Source: Brachynemurus nebulosus
Lineage: Eukaryota > Arthropoda > Insecta > Neuroptera > Myrmeleontidae
NCBI GenBank assembly: GCA_035578155.1
Contig: JAPWDM010000003.1
Coordinates: 65,650,142 to 65,714,141, forward strand
Length of the DNA: 64,000 nucleotides
Direction of reading: 5' to 3'
Made by a program: the position numbers and the translations under genes. The notes beneath the pieces were generated by a model, which was not told the DNA's origin, made no database searches, and worked only from the letters and a program-made list of their open reading frames with translations. Position 1 is the first letter of the stretch. The number at the start of each line of letters is the position of its first letter. Of this stretch, positions 49,181-61,855 are shown one piece after another.

Positions 49181-50490
49181 TAGGGTTGACCGGGGTAATT
49201 GTGAATTGGGGTCATTGTGAACGGCGTCTATAATTTCTAAAATAACATTAATATTGTTAAAAATCAACTCTTAGTACGTTTTTCTGTCCTTTCTTAATAT
49301 GCTATTAAAATTTGATAATAATTCTCCAAGTATTGGTATCTTTTTTTTTATTTTGAAAAAACCCTTGCAAAATTTTGTGTATGTTACTTCGACCAATCCT
49401 CAAAAAAAAAAACTTTATTTAAATACATTTTATTTTTTTAAAAGGTAATAAATGGTTAAAAGTACTTCTAAAGAAGTGATCTAAACCCCGAGAGGGTTCC
49501 TTATTAACTGCTAAAGAAATTGGACAATTTATTACCAATTCACAATTACCCCATGATTTTAAAATTGTGGGGCAATGGTGAACGTCATTGACAAATGCCC
49601 CCATTCGGTCAAAAATTTCAGTAGTGTCCTTTTCGGAGTTGAAAATGTTGATGAAGATGGTGGTGACATTATTGTACAAGTTTCCGTTGTACAAACAATA
49701 CAAAAAAAAATTGTGTAAAGAGTGATATGTTTTGTGTATCAATCTACGAAATCATTGCTGTGTTCCCTTACCTAATAACAACTTACAAAAATAGAAAAAT
49801 TACTTGTTTTCAATGTCTCTGTGAGTGTCCAAGGGCAATAGGATTAACACAAAACCATTTTTTTTTTTTCGTTTACAGTATTAGACCGAATAGATTGTTG
49901 TTTTTCATTCATGTTAACTAAATGTATTTCCTTGAAAAAGTCTTATTTTCCTTGTTTTTGTGTGAATACAGGGAATTTTTTGATTTTTTATATGATAAAA
50001 TAGCAAAATATCAAAATATCATTTTTAGCTTGTAATAAATTTGTTCCTACAATTTTTGTTATTTTTATTTAACCTTGATTTTTTGTACAACTTTGAGGTA
50101 TGCGTAACTTGCATTAAACAAAAAGAAAATGTGACCGCTAAAAGTACGATGAAAAATTTTGAAAATGGGGTAAATGTGAAGAATTTGAGTTGGGCTTTAC
50201 TCTGATGTACCTCACCTCTCTTGTAATCCATTCTAAATAATTTTTCTGATGACATTCACTTTTACCGCAAAATTCATAAGATTTGCAAAACCGCACAGGG
50301 GAAATGTGAATGGCTTATAAAATTTTTGTTTTTCATACGAATTTTCTCAAAATTTGTGTGGTGCATCCTGAATAATGTAGAATTGAAAATAAATCAACCA
50401 TAATGTGATATATAAAATAAAAAATACTTAAAACAACGCTTTTATCTCAATTCACGAAAATCCATTCACAATTACCCCTGTCAACCCTAT
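49181..50490. mobile_element. pogo-like deletion derivative, copy 2
   Basis: The ends are TAGGGTTGACCGGGGTAATT and, inverted, AATTACCCCTGTCAACCCTA, with TA at both edges. It is collinear with copy 1 in reverse orientation over essentially its full length. An internal palindrome, ccaattcacaattacccc/ggggcaat, repeats part of the terminal motif. Assignment to pogo rests on TIR/TA style and the remnant at 49608-49718. Confidence 0.75.
49608..49718 (+). pseudogene. transposase C-terminal remnant (pogo/jerky-like?)
   Basis: A short open segment reads VKNFSSVLFGVENVDEDGGD then IIVQVSVVQTIQKKIV and ends at a stop. The pattern FxGxVxxVDEDxGDxIVxF resembles the small C-terminal domain found after the DDE core in pogo/jerky-type transposases. 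This is a weak family call from pattern memory. The same segment exists in copy 1 (minus strand, about 46457-46531), where it reads on without a stop at that point. No DDE core is present. Confidence 0.4.
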
Positions 50491-50814
50491 ATAATTTTTT
50501 TTAACAAACATTATTTAATGTGGGGGTAATATAAAATTGTAACTCCGCAACATGATGGGTTATAACTGTTTTAATATTGACTAATTGTTCAGACATATTA
50601 AGCTTAATTTGAAACAAAGATATTTTTTAATTTGATGACCTGGCCAAGTTGACTAAAATATTTTTAGGTTGCAAAAACCGTAACTAAAGTGAATAACGAA
50701 ACTAAAAGCAAATTATTTCTAAAAAAAAAAAGTCGTCATTTTGGCAGCCAAAAATTGTGTGTTAACAAACATTTACGAATTTTCGCAAATATTTTACGCA
50801 CTTATTGGCATCCC

Positions 50815-51455
50815 TTAAGGAGGCTCACCAGTCCAGAGATCGAAAAAAATAGGTTTTTCACGATCTTTTTTTAGATAAATTGGACAATGAAAACAAATAA
50901 CAAATGATATCAGTTCTTTTATTAGCTATTCAAGATTACAAAAATGTTTTTTTTTTCTTTTGACGTATATTGATCAATATATTATATGTACACATAGTTA
51001 AGTATCTAAAAAAAAGTGCTTCCATTTATGACAGAATTTTGAAGCTCAGGAGCATCTGAAGAAAAAAACTAAAAAAAATTCTTATACTATATAAGTATAG
51101 TTATTGGCGGAACCAGAATTAGCAATTTTGCATGTATAGAAACAAAATGGCGGCAGTTTAAAAAAAACTTCTGAAATTTTACCATTGTTTTGGGATTAAA
51201 ATGGTCATAAAGTGACCATATTTTCTCCAAAAAATCTGGTTGTGGTTTAGCCAATAGCGAAATATGTTGTAAATATTCTATCCAAATTTGAGCTAATTTG
51301 GATGAATATATTTAGAATAGTCTTGACACAGCTGTCAAAAAAAGTCATTTCGAGAAAAACGCGTTTAAAGTGATATCTGATAAGTATAGCTATACGAAAA
51401 TGCAAAAACAAAAAAATCGATTTTTTGAAATTTCTGAACTGGTAAGCCCCCTTAA
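50815..51455. mobile_element. TTAA-flanked MITE (~640 bp)
   Basis: The ends are TTAAGGAGGCTCACCAGTCC and, inverted, ACTGGTAAGCCCCCTTAA, with TTAA on both edges. The interior includes aaatggcggcag and aaatcgattttttgaaattt, echoing the interior of the TTAA family at 6.3, 14.5, 21.3 and 42.0 kb. Non-coding. Confidence 0.75.
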
Positions 51456-52086
51456 AAATTTCTAAAGTAGACGATCATGAATGGGATCCAGTCCGGCAAA
51501 GATCAATGGCTCACAGACAGCAAAATCCTTAATCCATGTTTGCAGCCGTTATGAATCAAAAGCATTCACTATTTATCAACACCTGGTATATATTATCGTT
51601 GTGCAATAAATTTTTATTAGGACCTACACATATTAAGAAAAAAAAATTATATTTCCCGGAACACAAAACGTAATTAAACGATTTAGGAGGGAAATTTTCG
51701 TAAATTCATGAATAATAAACAACGAAAAAAAATGATTTTATGTGGAAATAAAAATCCCGGCACAAACTTAAGGCCATTCGCATGAGCAGGTGTCGACTGT
51801 ACATGCGTACAACTTACATACATACATACGTGGGCCCATAACCCTCGCAACGGATATTATTACAATGTTAAATTATAATATTCTTATATTCCCGAAAAAT
51901 TTCATACCTACCGAGGCGAACGTAAAAAGAACAAAAAATGAACGAAAACTAACAGCACGTCCCCTCCCCTTTCCGGACCACCCTCCCCTCACCGCACCGG
52001 CCACGATATTTAACAGAACATCGTGTAGCTACGTATACGAGGAGCTCAGCCTCATAAATATTCATGATTTGTGTTACATTACTTAC

Positions 52087-52221
52087 CTGGTCATGTACGC
52101 TGGCATCATTGTCGGGACGCTTTTCCGCATCTGGATCAGCTGGCACTTGTAGAATATTCCGTATAAGAATCAGTATACGTTCAATGATAATGCCCTTCTC
52201 CTCGCCACGTTCTTGCCATTC
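52087..52221 (-). CDS. timeout: timeout exon B (TIMELESS domain)
   Basis: This exon of 135 nt (45 codons, phase 0 at both ends) encodes EWQERGEEKG, then IIIERILILIRNILQVPADP, then DAEKRPDNDASVHDQ. The helix ERILxLIRNIL, the VPADP turn and the DDAS/DNDAS-HDQ segment are among the most conserved stretches of Timeless-family proteins. The acceptor is cccatcag and the donor is gtaagt. The exon is joined to exon A across a 9.07-kb intron and to exon C across 6.5 kb. It lacks a Met, so it is only part of a longer non-genic open frame on this strand. An overlapping plus-strand open frame at 51790-52152 is a shadow. Confidence 0.92.
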
Positions 52222-52578
52222 CTGATGGGCGAAAAAATGAAGGAAAAAATGTTGTTAAAACGCATTAGAAAATATGAAATTTTATATTAAATGTACAGTC
52301 ATTTACATGAAAAATTAAACAATTTAAACCGAGTGCACAGAAGGAGGAGGAAAATGTTTTTTTTTTTTTACGAGAATCGTTTCAAAATAAAATATATTGG
52401 TACATAAAATTTTATTGTACATTGTTACCGAAAATTCGACGAACGGAAACAGGAATCCATTAACGTCTAATTAATCTTGTCCGAACGGAAGACATTCAGT
52501 GTTCTTACTATGTACACATACAGGATGAATCTACTAAGAGTTACGAATATTCTCGTTTCTAAGGGTGATGATTTTTTA

Positions 52579-53422
52579 TATACAGGGTGAAAAGTATAAA
52601 AGTCTCGCTGCGAAAACAGTAGGTGGATTTCACCCATATAATTAATATTTGCCTGGATTTCACCCATATAACTAATATAATTTAAATCTTATACCATGTG
52701 AGTTTTTTGAGAGTTGCCATTTTTATTACAGCCAAATTTATATGATAGAAATGGTACTGGAAAAGGTTGTTTTCTTGGATGTAATAGAAATGTAACCAAA
52801 AACAACACTGTCGGTTGAAGTAACCTCAAGTACATATGCATATTTTTACCGCTGAATTGATAAATTTAAAAAAAAATTAAGAAATTAAACTTGGGTAAAA
52901 AAATTTTTTTCTTCATTTATGTTATTAATTAATGCATTAGATCAGTTTTATCGAAAAATTAATATATAGTCTCATTTAAAAATTTATAAGTTTGTATCAT
53001 AGTTCGAAAACCATAAGAGCTATAAAGCTCCTGACTATAGCAATCGGTTGCCCCCGTCGATATACTCTTATTTGAACAGTGTTTCGATTAAATCAACGGT
53101 TTCGCTATAATAAAAATGGCAACTCTCAAAAAACTCACACGGTATTTTAAGATAAATTTTCTGCTTTTAAAAAAGCAACATGCTTACAAAATTTTATTGA
53201 GTTTTGGTCAATAAAATTGTTTGGCACCTTTGGTACTAAAAAGGTGTATGCATAAATTAGTCTTGGCCGTACTTAGAAAAATTTGGAAACATCGTGCTGC
53301 CAGTTGATTTGCGATTTTCTCAAACAGTTAATTCCGAAAAAATTTCTGTGGTTTTAGTGTCTACAGGGTGCTATGAATCACCTCTGCAGACGACGAGGGT
53401 TATTTACTTGCCACCCTGTATA
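52579..53422. mobile_element. TACAGGGTG-ended element, ~840-bp copy
   Basis: Outer ends are TATACAGGGTGAAAAGTATA and, inverted, TTGCCACCCTGTATA. It shares the inner motif tgtctacagggtgctatgaa with the copies at 17450, 19781 and 26125 and the internal block near 52620 with the copy at 4156. It also contains an inverted pair, tgagttttttgagagttgcc near 52699 and its complement near 53112. Non-coding. Confidence 0.75.
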
Positions 53423-53703
53423 GTACAATATACGCTGATATCTTCTTTTAGACGAAGGATAAAGACCACATAGAAAAAGCTTCATAGAAAATACATGACT
53501 CAAAACCTCATGATTTCACCAAAAATTGCTTTTCTAAGCAAGATACAAGTATTAATTTACACATGGAAACACTTAAATATTTTTATTTCATTTTTATAAC
53601 ATTGCAAAAATTGCAATACGTACACATGTAAGAAAATGGAATGATGCAATAATACCGCATAAAAAAAGTCGCACAAAAAAAGACCGCACAAAATTTAAAT
53701 GTA

Positions 53704-53937
53704 TAGGGTAAAAGCCCCCTTTGTGGAACGGTACCTAATTATGAACATTTACATATTGATGAAGTTATTTCTGAAAGAAACGTCTGATAACAAAAATTAT
53801 TATTAATAAAATGATTGTTTTTCAATTTAAATTCACCTCGCATTGAAAGTTTCCTTACTTAATTAAAGAAATAAATATGTAAATGTCAAAACTGTTCCAG
53901 TATTAGATACCGTTCCACAAAGGGGGCTTTTAACCTA
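53704..53937. mobile_element. 234-bp MITE with ~30-bp TIRs
   Basis: The left end TAGGGTAAAAGCCCCCTTTG continues as tggaacggta and is matched by an inverted right end with one difference. TA at both outer edges is consistent with a pogo/Tc1-mariner target duplication. Confidence 0.85.
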
Positions 53938-54698
53938 CATGTAACAAAATTTTTGATGTTTGTTACAATACTTGTCACATGGTTGTCACCATACTTGTCA
54001 CATGGTTGTCACCACGATGGTTGCTCGAAGACAACGATAACAAAGACAGAAGCCACTTAAATTCAAAAAACAGTTAAGTAACAATTTAAACGACGCACTC
54101 TAGAGTAAATTTTGCAAATTAATTTGTAGTTAGAAATATAATGATGTAAGTGGCGTCTGCTATTGAAACCAATAGTCCCACCGTTAATTACAACTTTTTC
54201 CCGAACAATTTGTTGATTACGTCAATAATTTAGCCATAATGAAAAATGATTACTCTCGAAAAAATCATCTGAATATACATTCGCAGATAGTATCTACATA
54301 CGTAGACAAACGACACAACACACTTGTTCAATCGTTTGTCTATATTTTTCTCCGTTTCTTCAAAATAGACAGTCAGAAAGGTCAATAGCATGAAATTAAA
54401 TAAATTATCGACTATTTTCAACTTATTATTAATACTGTGTCCTCTCTATTAAATCGTCTCTTCTCGCAAGCTGTTCTCAAAAAATAATTTTTAAGAAAAA
54501 TCGAGTCTCCGTGACAAGTTTTCTCAACACGGTCGGCCATAAATAAAACATATTACAACAATTTAATCGGAAAACATTAAATGAAGTAAGTTACCCGATA
54601 GCATTTATTTTATTACCATTCTAAGCTTTCCTATCATATTTTCTACGTACACGTTTCAGCAGTATATAGATTTCTAATAAAAAATTGTAATTCATATA

Positions 54699-55486
54699 TT
54701 AAGGGGAAGTTTACTTGAGAGTCGTTAAAAAAAAAGATTTTTTTTTTGCAGGTAGCTAATTATGTGTAGAATATGTTCCCAAAGTGATTTTACTGAAAAT
54801 AATTTAAAAACAAGATTCTTGCACATTAACTAAATCCAGCTTTCTATAAAAAAAAATTCAAAAAACGTAGTTCACGCAATAATGAGTATTAAATATAAAA
54901 TTTTGAAAATACGTTTCTTTATATATATATTTTATAATATCTCGGAACTACATTTTTGGAACTGGCGGACACGATAACTCAAAAACTATTCGATGGATCC
55001 TTTTTTTAATTTTTATTTTAAAGATAATTCAATTCTTCGGCACCTCTACCTAAGTTCGATACACTTTCAATATTTTTTTTATTTTTAAGTTTACTTTAAA
55101 GAGCGAAAAATAAGAAAGATAAAAATCGTAATCAAAAGTTCAAACATCCGCCATTTTTTTTTCTTTCAGCAATTTATTGATATTATAGGTATAGGTGCCG
55201 GTACTCTTCATATATTTTATAAATCTTTTTTGTTTTTGAATTTCGGTGGTTTATTACCGGCGCTAGGATGTCCGCCAACAAGGCATTGGATTTTCGGATC
55301 GTCACACTGCAGTATCTATAAAATGGACAATTTTTTATATTTTTCCTTGAAAATTTTTTTTTGTATAGCTTAATACTTAATAAATATGTGTACGAAATTT
55401 GAAATTGATATTTACTTCCGTTCTTGAGAAAAAAATTCTAAAAAAATACATCATTTTTAAGGGCTCTCGAGTAAACCTCCCCTTAA
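54699..55486. mobile_element. TTAA-flanked MITE (~790 bp)
   Basis: The ends are TTAAGGGGAAGTTTACTTGA and, inverted, TCGAGTAAACCTCCCCTTAA, with TTAA at both outer edges. The interior is AT-rich without coding capacity and includes a short patch reading cgccattttttt, resembling the interior of the other TTAA families. TTAA ends are typical of piggyBac-type insertion (inference). Confidence 0.75.
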
Positions 55487-57945
55487 CGCTATTACTCGCA
55501 ATAAACAATCTGAGGCAAATTGAAAATGATATATTTTACAGCAACATCAATAACACTTCAGTTTATTTCAAATATTTTATGCAATCAACACAACAGTTCC
55601 GTTATGTCATGTGCCTATTAATGCGTTGAATGGTTTTTAATACATGCAAACTAGAGTGCACGACTGTAATGTTTACCGCCTGTCAGTGTGCGTCTAGACA
55701 CCGCCAGGCTTTTAGGCGGAAAAGGAACTTAACAATACGTAGAAAGGTTGTTTTTTTATTTAAATACAACGATTTATTTAATTATTAATACACCAGCGCC
55801 ATTATGTATATGTAAATGAATAAATAATGATAAATTATTATTATATTGCCTTTGTTATTTTAATTGGAAAATAACGGGGCCCAATTAAAATTCATTCGAG
55901 CATATTCGTCGAAATCATTACGGAAATAAATAAGTACATATGGAGTGGTACTAATAGTTGAATTTTCATATAATTTTCAATTTAATGAAAATCTTTCATT
56001 CAGTCGTCAGTTATTTTAATGGGTAAGTACTTTATTTAATAAATAATATCAAGAATTGACGAGGAGTTCTCTTTTCAAAATAATTAATACATACATGTTT
56101 GAAATTAAACACCCATATTCTACAAATTATTCGCTACACCACGTATCAGAAACTTTGGTCGGAGTTATTCTAGTCCATTCATTTTACTAGGCCCGAATTG
56201 TCAACGATTTTCGATGACATTACATTACAAAATGGCCGTTAATCTACGATCACCTGATTGTGAATTTTTGTGGTTATGTAAAATTTTGATTGTTAAATGA
56301 AAATTAGAATTTTAAATTTGATAGTTTTTTTAAAAATTTATAAAAAATGCATTTGAGTATTTTGTAGTACCCGTGGTCATCTACATAATCTGAGTAATTT
56401 GTTGAATTTCCAGCTGAGATAAAAATTTATTACCCCACACTTTTAACCGTAAATGTACTATTTATAAATTATACCAAACAAAACAAGCAAACACAAAAAC
56501 ACACACACACACATTGAAGACGCTAACGTATTGTTTATTCTCAAACATACACCATATTTCTGTTAATTATTGAGGTTTAATTTCTGCCAATGAAAATCCG
56601 AGTAATTATAGAAAATATTTTCTATTCTTCTCTAAAACTATTCCCCCATATTTCCTCTCCCATCCCTCCACTCCCTACCAACCCTCTTCATGTTTACTTG
56701 CTTACTCATGCTGCAAGTGATTTCAAAACGAAAGCTTATTTGAGCTTATTTGAGCCCGCCTCGTTGTGTATTATATTCGTTCAATACAACAGAGATCATT
56801 AAAATATTCTTAATTAGTAGTTACATCTAGCTCAAGAGTTGAGCTAGTGAGTACCCAACTAGTTTATTTACAATAAAAAAAAAATACAGTTTTACTATTT
56901 TTACAATTAGCAGTGTATTTTACGAGTTATTAATAAATCTCTTTTCTTTCGACGTAGCTATAAAAGAAAAAAATGGTTACTTTCTCGAATAAATCTAGGT
57001 TAATTACGACGAATAAAAATGTTAATTACTTTTTAAACCACTTAATATTTTATATTTAGCACGTTAATCAAGAGAAATATATGTATTTTTTTTAATTGCT
57101 GAAAAATCCTTGAGCAACAAAGAATCAATAATTTCGAAAATTGGAAAATATTAATTTAGTCAACAAGGTACAGTACGTATGCTCCAGACCCACACTGTGC
57201 CCATTTCGTGTTTTTGTTCGCAGTACTGCCAGTACGTAACAGTTAAGGTCAGTTGATAGGTGATTTTAAACTTAAATCCTACGAAAACTTTAATAAAAAT
57301 AAATCTAAAATTTTATACCTGTCTTAAAACTTATAAACTAGGTAATATAAAATTTTTTTATTACTAAAGTTAAATTTTTTTACCACAAAATAATTAAATG
57401 AAAAAATTTATGAAAATTTTTTTACGAATTTTCTTAAAACACAACACTTATCTGTGACGCTTATATAAAACTGTATTACGTATTCAACGGTTAAGATAAA
57501 AAGATAAATTAAGAATTAAATAGAAAATAAAATTAAACCATTAAATATTTAAATAGCAGGCTGGCAATTTTTTTTGTCTTTGGTTAACTGTAGAGTTAAT
57601 TACCTCGCCACGTCTTAATAATTAATCGTTTAAAATTTATTCAAATTAAAAAGTATAAAATAACGTTATTTTATGAAATTTTCAACTTTCCTCTACAGAG
57701 AAAAGAAAAAAAATACCAGCAGAAAATTTGTTACTGTTTTAAATAATAACTATTCAATAGACTGTATATGTTAAAATTTAATGTATTGATAGAAAATTAC
57801 AAAAATTTTCAATATTGAAAATATTTCATTATCTCAAATCTGTTTCACAAAAATTACTACCTATCTAGCACATTGAAATAAAAGTCATTTATGTATTTTT
57901 CCATTTATTTAATCCAACACCCATCAAAATAAAAATAAAATGCCT

Positions 57946-58005
57946 CTATCGCAGCATCCTGCACAACCTAAAGAATTTCTCAGGATTCACTTTTAAGGGA
58001 ATGAG
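57946..58005 (-). repeat. end fragment of the 23.9-kb element family
   Basis: It carries tcgcagcatcctgcacaacc followed by aagaatttctcaggattcac. This is the reverse of the 3' end seen at 25450-25508, 33286-33328 and 35453-35493, and matches the fragment at 8282-8340. Confidence 0.6.
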
Positions 58006-58486
58006 CTCCTGTCATACAGAACGAACATTCAGTTCAAAAAAATACAATTATAACAATAATTATTTTACGTCCTTTTTCTAGACTTTTGTCCGATACAGAT
58101 GCCACTCACATCATTAAAAGGAAAAAATGTCCGCCTATCACGGAAGTTTTTCTGGAAAACTATAATATATAACGTAGGAATTTGAAGTTTAACATAGTAA
58201 TAGGTCTTGATGACACGTACATATACCACCAATCAACGATTTAAAAGAAATTATTTTGAATTAAAATGGGGTCAGTTTGGTTCAAAAAATTTTTTTTATT
58301 AAAATAACGTGTGAGATATCATTTAAAAGAGCTACCCCTAAAGATTCCAAAAAAAAATTATAATCTTTGATACAGTAGTGCTTAGTTTATAGTTCAAAAT
58401 TTGCCAGAAATGACCGTTCGGCCCCTTCTGAACTACTAACTTTCAAAAGCTAAAATTTTGTTTTAAAATACGTTTGTTTAAAAAAA

Positions 58487-58490
<4 letters not shown>

Positions 58491-58553
<63 letters not shown>
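58491..58553. repeat. (AT)n microsatellite
   Basis: Uninterrupted AT dinucleotide repeat of about 63 bp. Confidence 0.95.
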
Positions 58554-58558
<5 letters not shown>

Positions 58559-59844
58559 AACATGAAGTCGTTTTGCCGTAAGAATAATATTAGACAAAAA
58601 ATTGAAATGTATTTTAATTTTCTCGAAAACTATAGTTTAAAAAATATTCCCAGACACTTTTGATAGTTTCTTTGCCAACGTATGATTGTCTTTTTCTAAT
58701 TCCAGTCAAACAAATAAATAGTGCATAGGGTACTAATTGAACATTAGGTTACGAAATAATAATAAATAATAAATTAATAACACTATTTTATATTTTTATG
58801 TAAATTCTGTTTATTCAATAATAATTTGATTATAGAAGAATATTTCTTAAAGAAACCGAAAACAAATGACATTAATGATACATTATAACTTAACTGTAAA
58901 CATATACATAAAATAACTGAATGATTGGATTCATTGCAAAATATTTAATACTATTAAAAATATAATTTTGAAAAACAAAAAAAAGTGGATGTCAATATGT
59001 ACTGCTTAGAATTTTCAAATCAGTTAAAATCAAACGAAAATAGTTTATTCTAATTGAAACTAACATATTTCACTTTTCTTTACAGTATTGCATCATTTTT
59101 TTAACTTTGTAAAGATGAAATATTATTATGTGAAATATTTAAAAAACTAATTATAAAAACCACTGATTAAGGACACTGGTGCAGGGTTGAAAAGTGTGCA
59201 AGGACAAAAAAGAAGGAAACCTACAAAAGTGTCTGAGAATATCTTTTCAACTATAGCTTACATGGAATAAGGATCCAAAAACACATAGTTGAAAAATTTG
59301 AGGGGGGAGGGAGACATTAAATACCACTTTACCATTATATAGAATAAAAATTATTAAGGGATGTCATTTTTGGCTTCTAAAGACATTCCCTGTAACAACT
59401 GAACTTTCCTTGATGATAGATACCTTCAAAAAACAACACAAAATCGCAAAGTCAACCCTTGAATTTAAACAGAACGACAGAACAAAAGCAAAATACTTTC
59501 TAATATCAATAAATAAACATATATTCAAAATAATATATACATACATATATGTATGTACATACATTTCAAAAACGTATTTACGTTAAGCTTTAAAAAAAAA
59601 AAGTAAAAAAAATCACAGAAAAGGCATAAAAAATATTGAAATTTTTACGTACGCACACAAAAACATACTCGAAAAGCCATTCATAAAAGTTTTTTCGTTT
59701 TTAGGCAAAAAAAAAACTCAAAAAACAAAACAGTATTTATTATATGCTTCGGTGACTTTTATTAAATTACTATTCCTGCTTTTCTACTCAAAAATAAAAT
59801 ACAATACGATATTGTCCGTGACAAAATAAAAATAAAGAAAAGTA

Positions 59845-60403
59845 CGCTGCCAATGGGGTGTGGCACACAGCTTCCTCGTACTCGTAAAAGACTTTAAAAC
59901 AGTATTCTACTAATTATATATACCGTGAACTTATAGTTTCGCCTTAAAGTTTAAAATACTTTAAAAATTTGAGCGAAGTGGGACTAGCAGTAAATAAGAT
60001 ATTGACATTTAATAGGATTTCATGGTAGCGCCGTGGATACTATTACTCCGAATGCAATGAAATTTGTAGGGGACCATCTATGAACCAGACCGCATAATTT
60101 CTGACAATTTCATAAAATAGAGCTGAATAGTTCAGAAGTTATGCCACTTGGTGCAATTTAGTATATTAATGGAATGGCATGGTAGCGGCGTAGCTACCGT
60201 TACGCTGATTTCGATTAAATTCATAGGGGACCATCTAGGAACCAAACTGCATAAATTCTGAAAATTTCATTAAAAACAATGAAATAGTTCAGAAGTTATG
60301 TCACTTGGTGCAAACTGGCGACACAGACGGACATACAGACGGAAGGACTTTTATTTCTCAAAAGTGATCACAATGCTTTTGCAACTTTTGTAATCTCGGA
60401 AAC
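59845..60403. repeat. dispersed repeat F, copy 2 (inverted relative to 9374)
   Basis: It matches 9374-10033 in reverse orientation over >500 bp. Shared blocks include gccaatggggtgtggcacac, gcgaagtgggactagcagta, atggtagcgccgtggatact and cacttggtgcaa. Internally it has two diverged direct units of about 170 bp, each with a tggtgcaa...catggtagcg core. Coding capacity was not seen. The class is unknown. Confidence 0.75.
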
Positions 60404-61291
60404 AAAATTTAACAATAAAAAAGTAGAATGGCAGTAGAAACATACACGATAGAATTTCTTTAAGATAATAATAACTATACTGACTTTTTTGTAAGTTTTA
60501 CTAAGACACTCAAATCTTACTTATGTAAACCAAAATACGAAACCAAATACTGAAATTTCTTACAGTATTCAATGTCAATTGGGGATAGTTTAGTATTTTT
60601 TCGTGAAAAAATTTTTTTTAAAGTCGATTCAAAACATTTTGTAGTGGACTGTAATTGTACAGTATAAAATACAATTAAACTCACAAATAGATTTTTATCA
60701 TAAACAGAGAACCAGTCAAGTTTGTTTTTTATTTATCTGTTCATGCGATACTGAAAATAATGAAATACGTGGAAAAAAGAAGAGAAAATTTCTATTAATA
60801 AAAGTAAATAGATATAAATTTTCACTGAGATTTTCATTGAAAATATATACACATAATGAAAATATAAATAAATATCATTAAACAGATAGAAAAAAAGTTT
60901 TAGCCATTGAAAACCGTTGAAAAATTTTTTTTATTTTACATATGAATTATTTCATTTTCATTCATTTTCATATGATGAAAATGTAGTGCCCTTTTAATTT
61001 AACAAATTGAAAAGGATTATCCTGTGTTCAAGTTTATCCTCATTAATATTATAACTTACAAAAGTGAGTTTGTTTGTTTGACTTGCTTTCACGCTCTAAC
61101 AGCTTAACCAATCGATTTAAATTTTGCACAGAGATAGGTTAGGAAACAGAGATGGTTACAGGCTACTTTTTACCCCGTGAACGGCAACTTCTTAAAAAAG
61201 CAGGCGCAACTGTGATTTTTTCTAAATTGGTCAAGTGCAAGTTAACAGCGCACAAATTTGAAAGAAAGTAGTAATCCATAAGTTTACTTAC

Positions 61292-61472
61292 AATTTCTAG
61301 AAGTTTTCCAAGACGTGCACTCAACACAGCGCAAACTTCCGAGTCTACGAATGCTTGCTTATATTTTTGTAGATAACCAATCAACTGCAGGAAATGATTA
61401 CGAGACGGGCCATCAGTTGGAATTTCTTCGTCGTACAGTAACAGGACCGGACTTGTTAGATTCACAAGTAAT
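61292..61472 (-). CDS. timeout: timeout exon A (N-terminal TIMELESS domain)
   Basis: This exon of 181 nt starts with one base completing a split codon (probably Arg) and then encodes 60 residues, from LLVNLTSPVLLLYDEE to ARLGKLLEI. That is the early part of the TIMELESS domain, an all-helical ARM/HEAT-like fold; the family signature here is a LLVNLT helix followed by a short acidic turn and a HxFLQ helix. The acceptor is a long T tract ending in tacag, and the donor is gtaagt directly after ATT (phase 0). The open frame runs past both splice sites, but similarity stops exactly at them. The next exon upstream is outside the window. Very confident for family and boundaries. Confidence 0.9.
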
Positions 61473-61855
61473 CTGTAAAAAAAAATCAAAATTTTAAAAA
61501 ATGGTCTACCCGGCATCTCTACCAGGACAAACAGAATGGTAAGTTACCGATTAATTTTGGACCAGTGAGTACGTTAGGTAATATGTATTTTTATAATAAT
61601 GAAGAAATTTTAATTCAAACTAAATATTATTTTTCTAAAATTACAATTTAAAAAAAAAATATTTTCATTCAAAAAAAAAAAAGGAAAATGTTACTTAGAA
61701 TAATGAAACTGAACTGCATGTAATTCGTATTTAAACATTTGTACGTAGAATACAGATCATTTCCAGATTTTCCGAACACATGACCTGAAAAATGGTGGAA
61801 AATGTACCTACAATAATGTTTTGATTGGGAGAAATAAAAATGCGTATGTATTGGT

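Larger units (their letters stand above)
45564..52086 (-). other. timeout intron B-C (6.5 kb)
   Basis: Contains two inverted pogo-like copies (45701-46925 and 49181-50490) and a TTAA MITE (50815-51455). 46926-49180 and 51456-51950 show no recognisable feature. 51950-52020 is locally GC-richer, next to exon B, without an exon signature. Confidence 0.7.
52222..61291 (-). other. timeout intron A-B (9.07 kb)
   Basis: No exon was seen between the phase-0 donor at 61291 and the acceptor before 52221. Identified content is a TACAGGGTG element (52579-53422), a 234-bp MITE (53704-53937), a TTAA element (54699-55486), an end fragment of the family described at 23924 (57946-58005), an (AT)n tract and a diverged dispersed repeat (59845-60403). 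55487-57945 and 58554-59844 show only AT-rich sequence with no recognisable feature. Confidence 0.7.

Noticed and set aside
51790..52152. 120-residue plus-strand open frame with hydrophobic segments
   Set aside because: Overlaps timeout exon B on the opposite strand and its composition derives from the antisense of conserved exon sequence.
41215..61472. Circadian timeless instead of timeout
   Set aside because: The linker FDAASDV, the AAREVWPENNCFG motif and the Lys-rich tract after VVQK fit Timeout/TIMELESS. The circadian paralogue differs in these regions. A tree would settle it.
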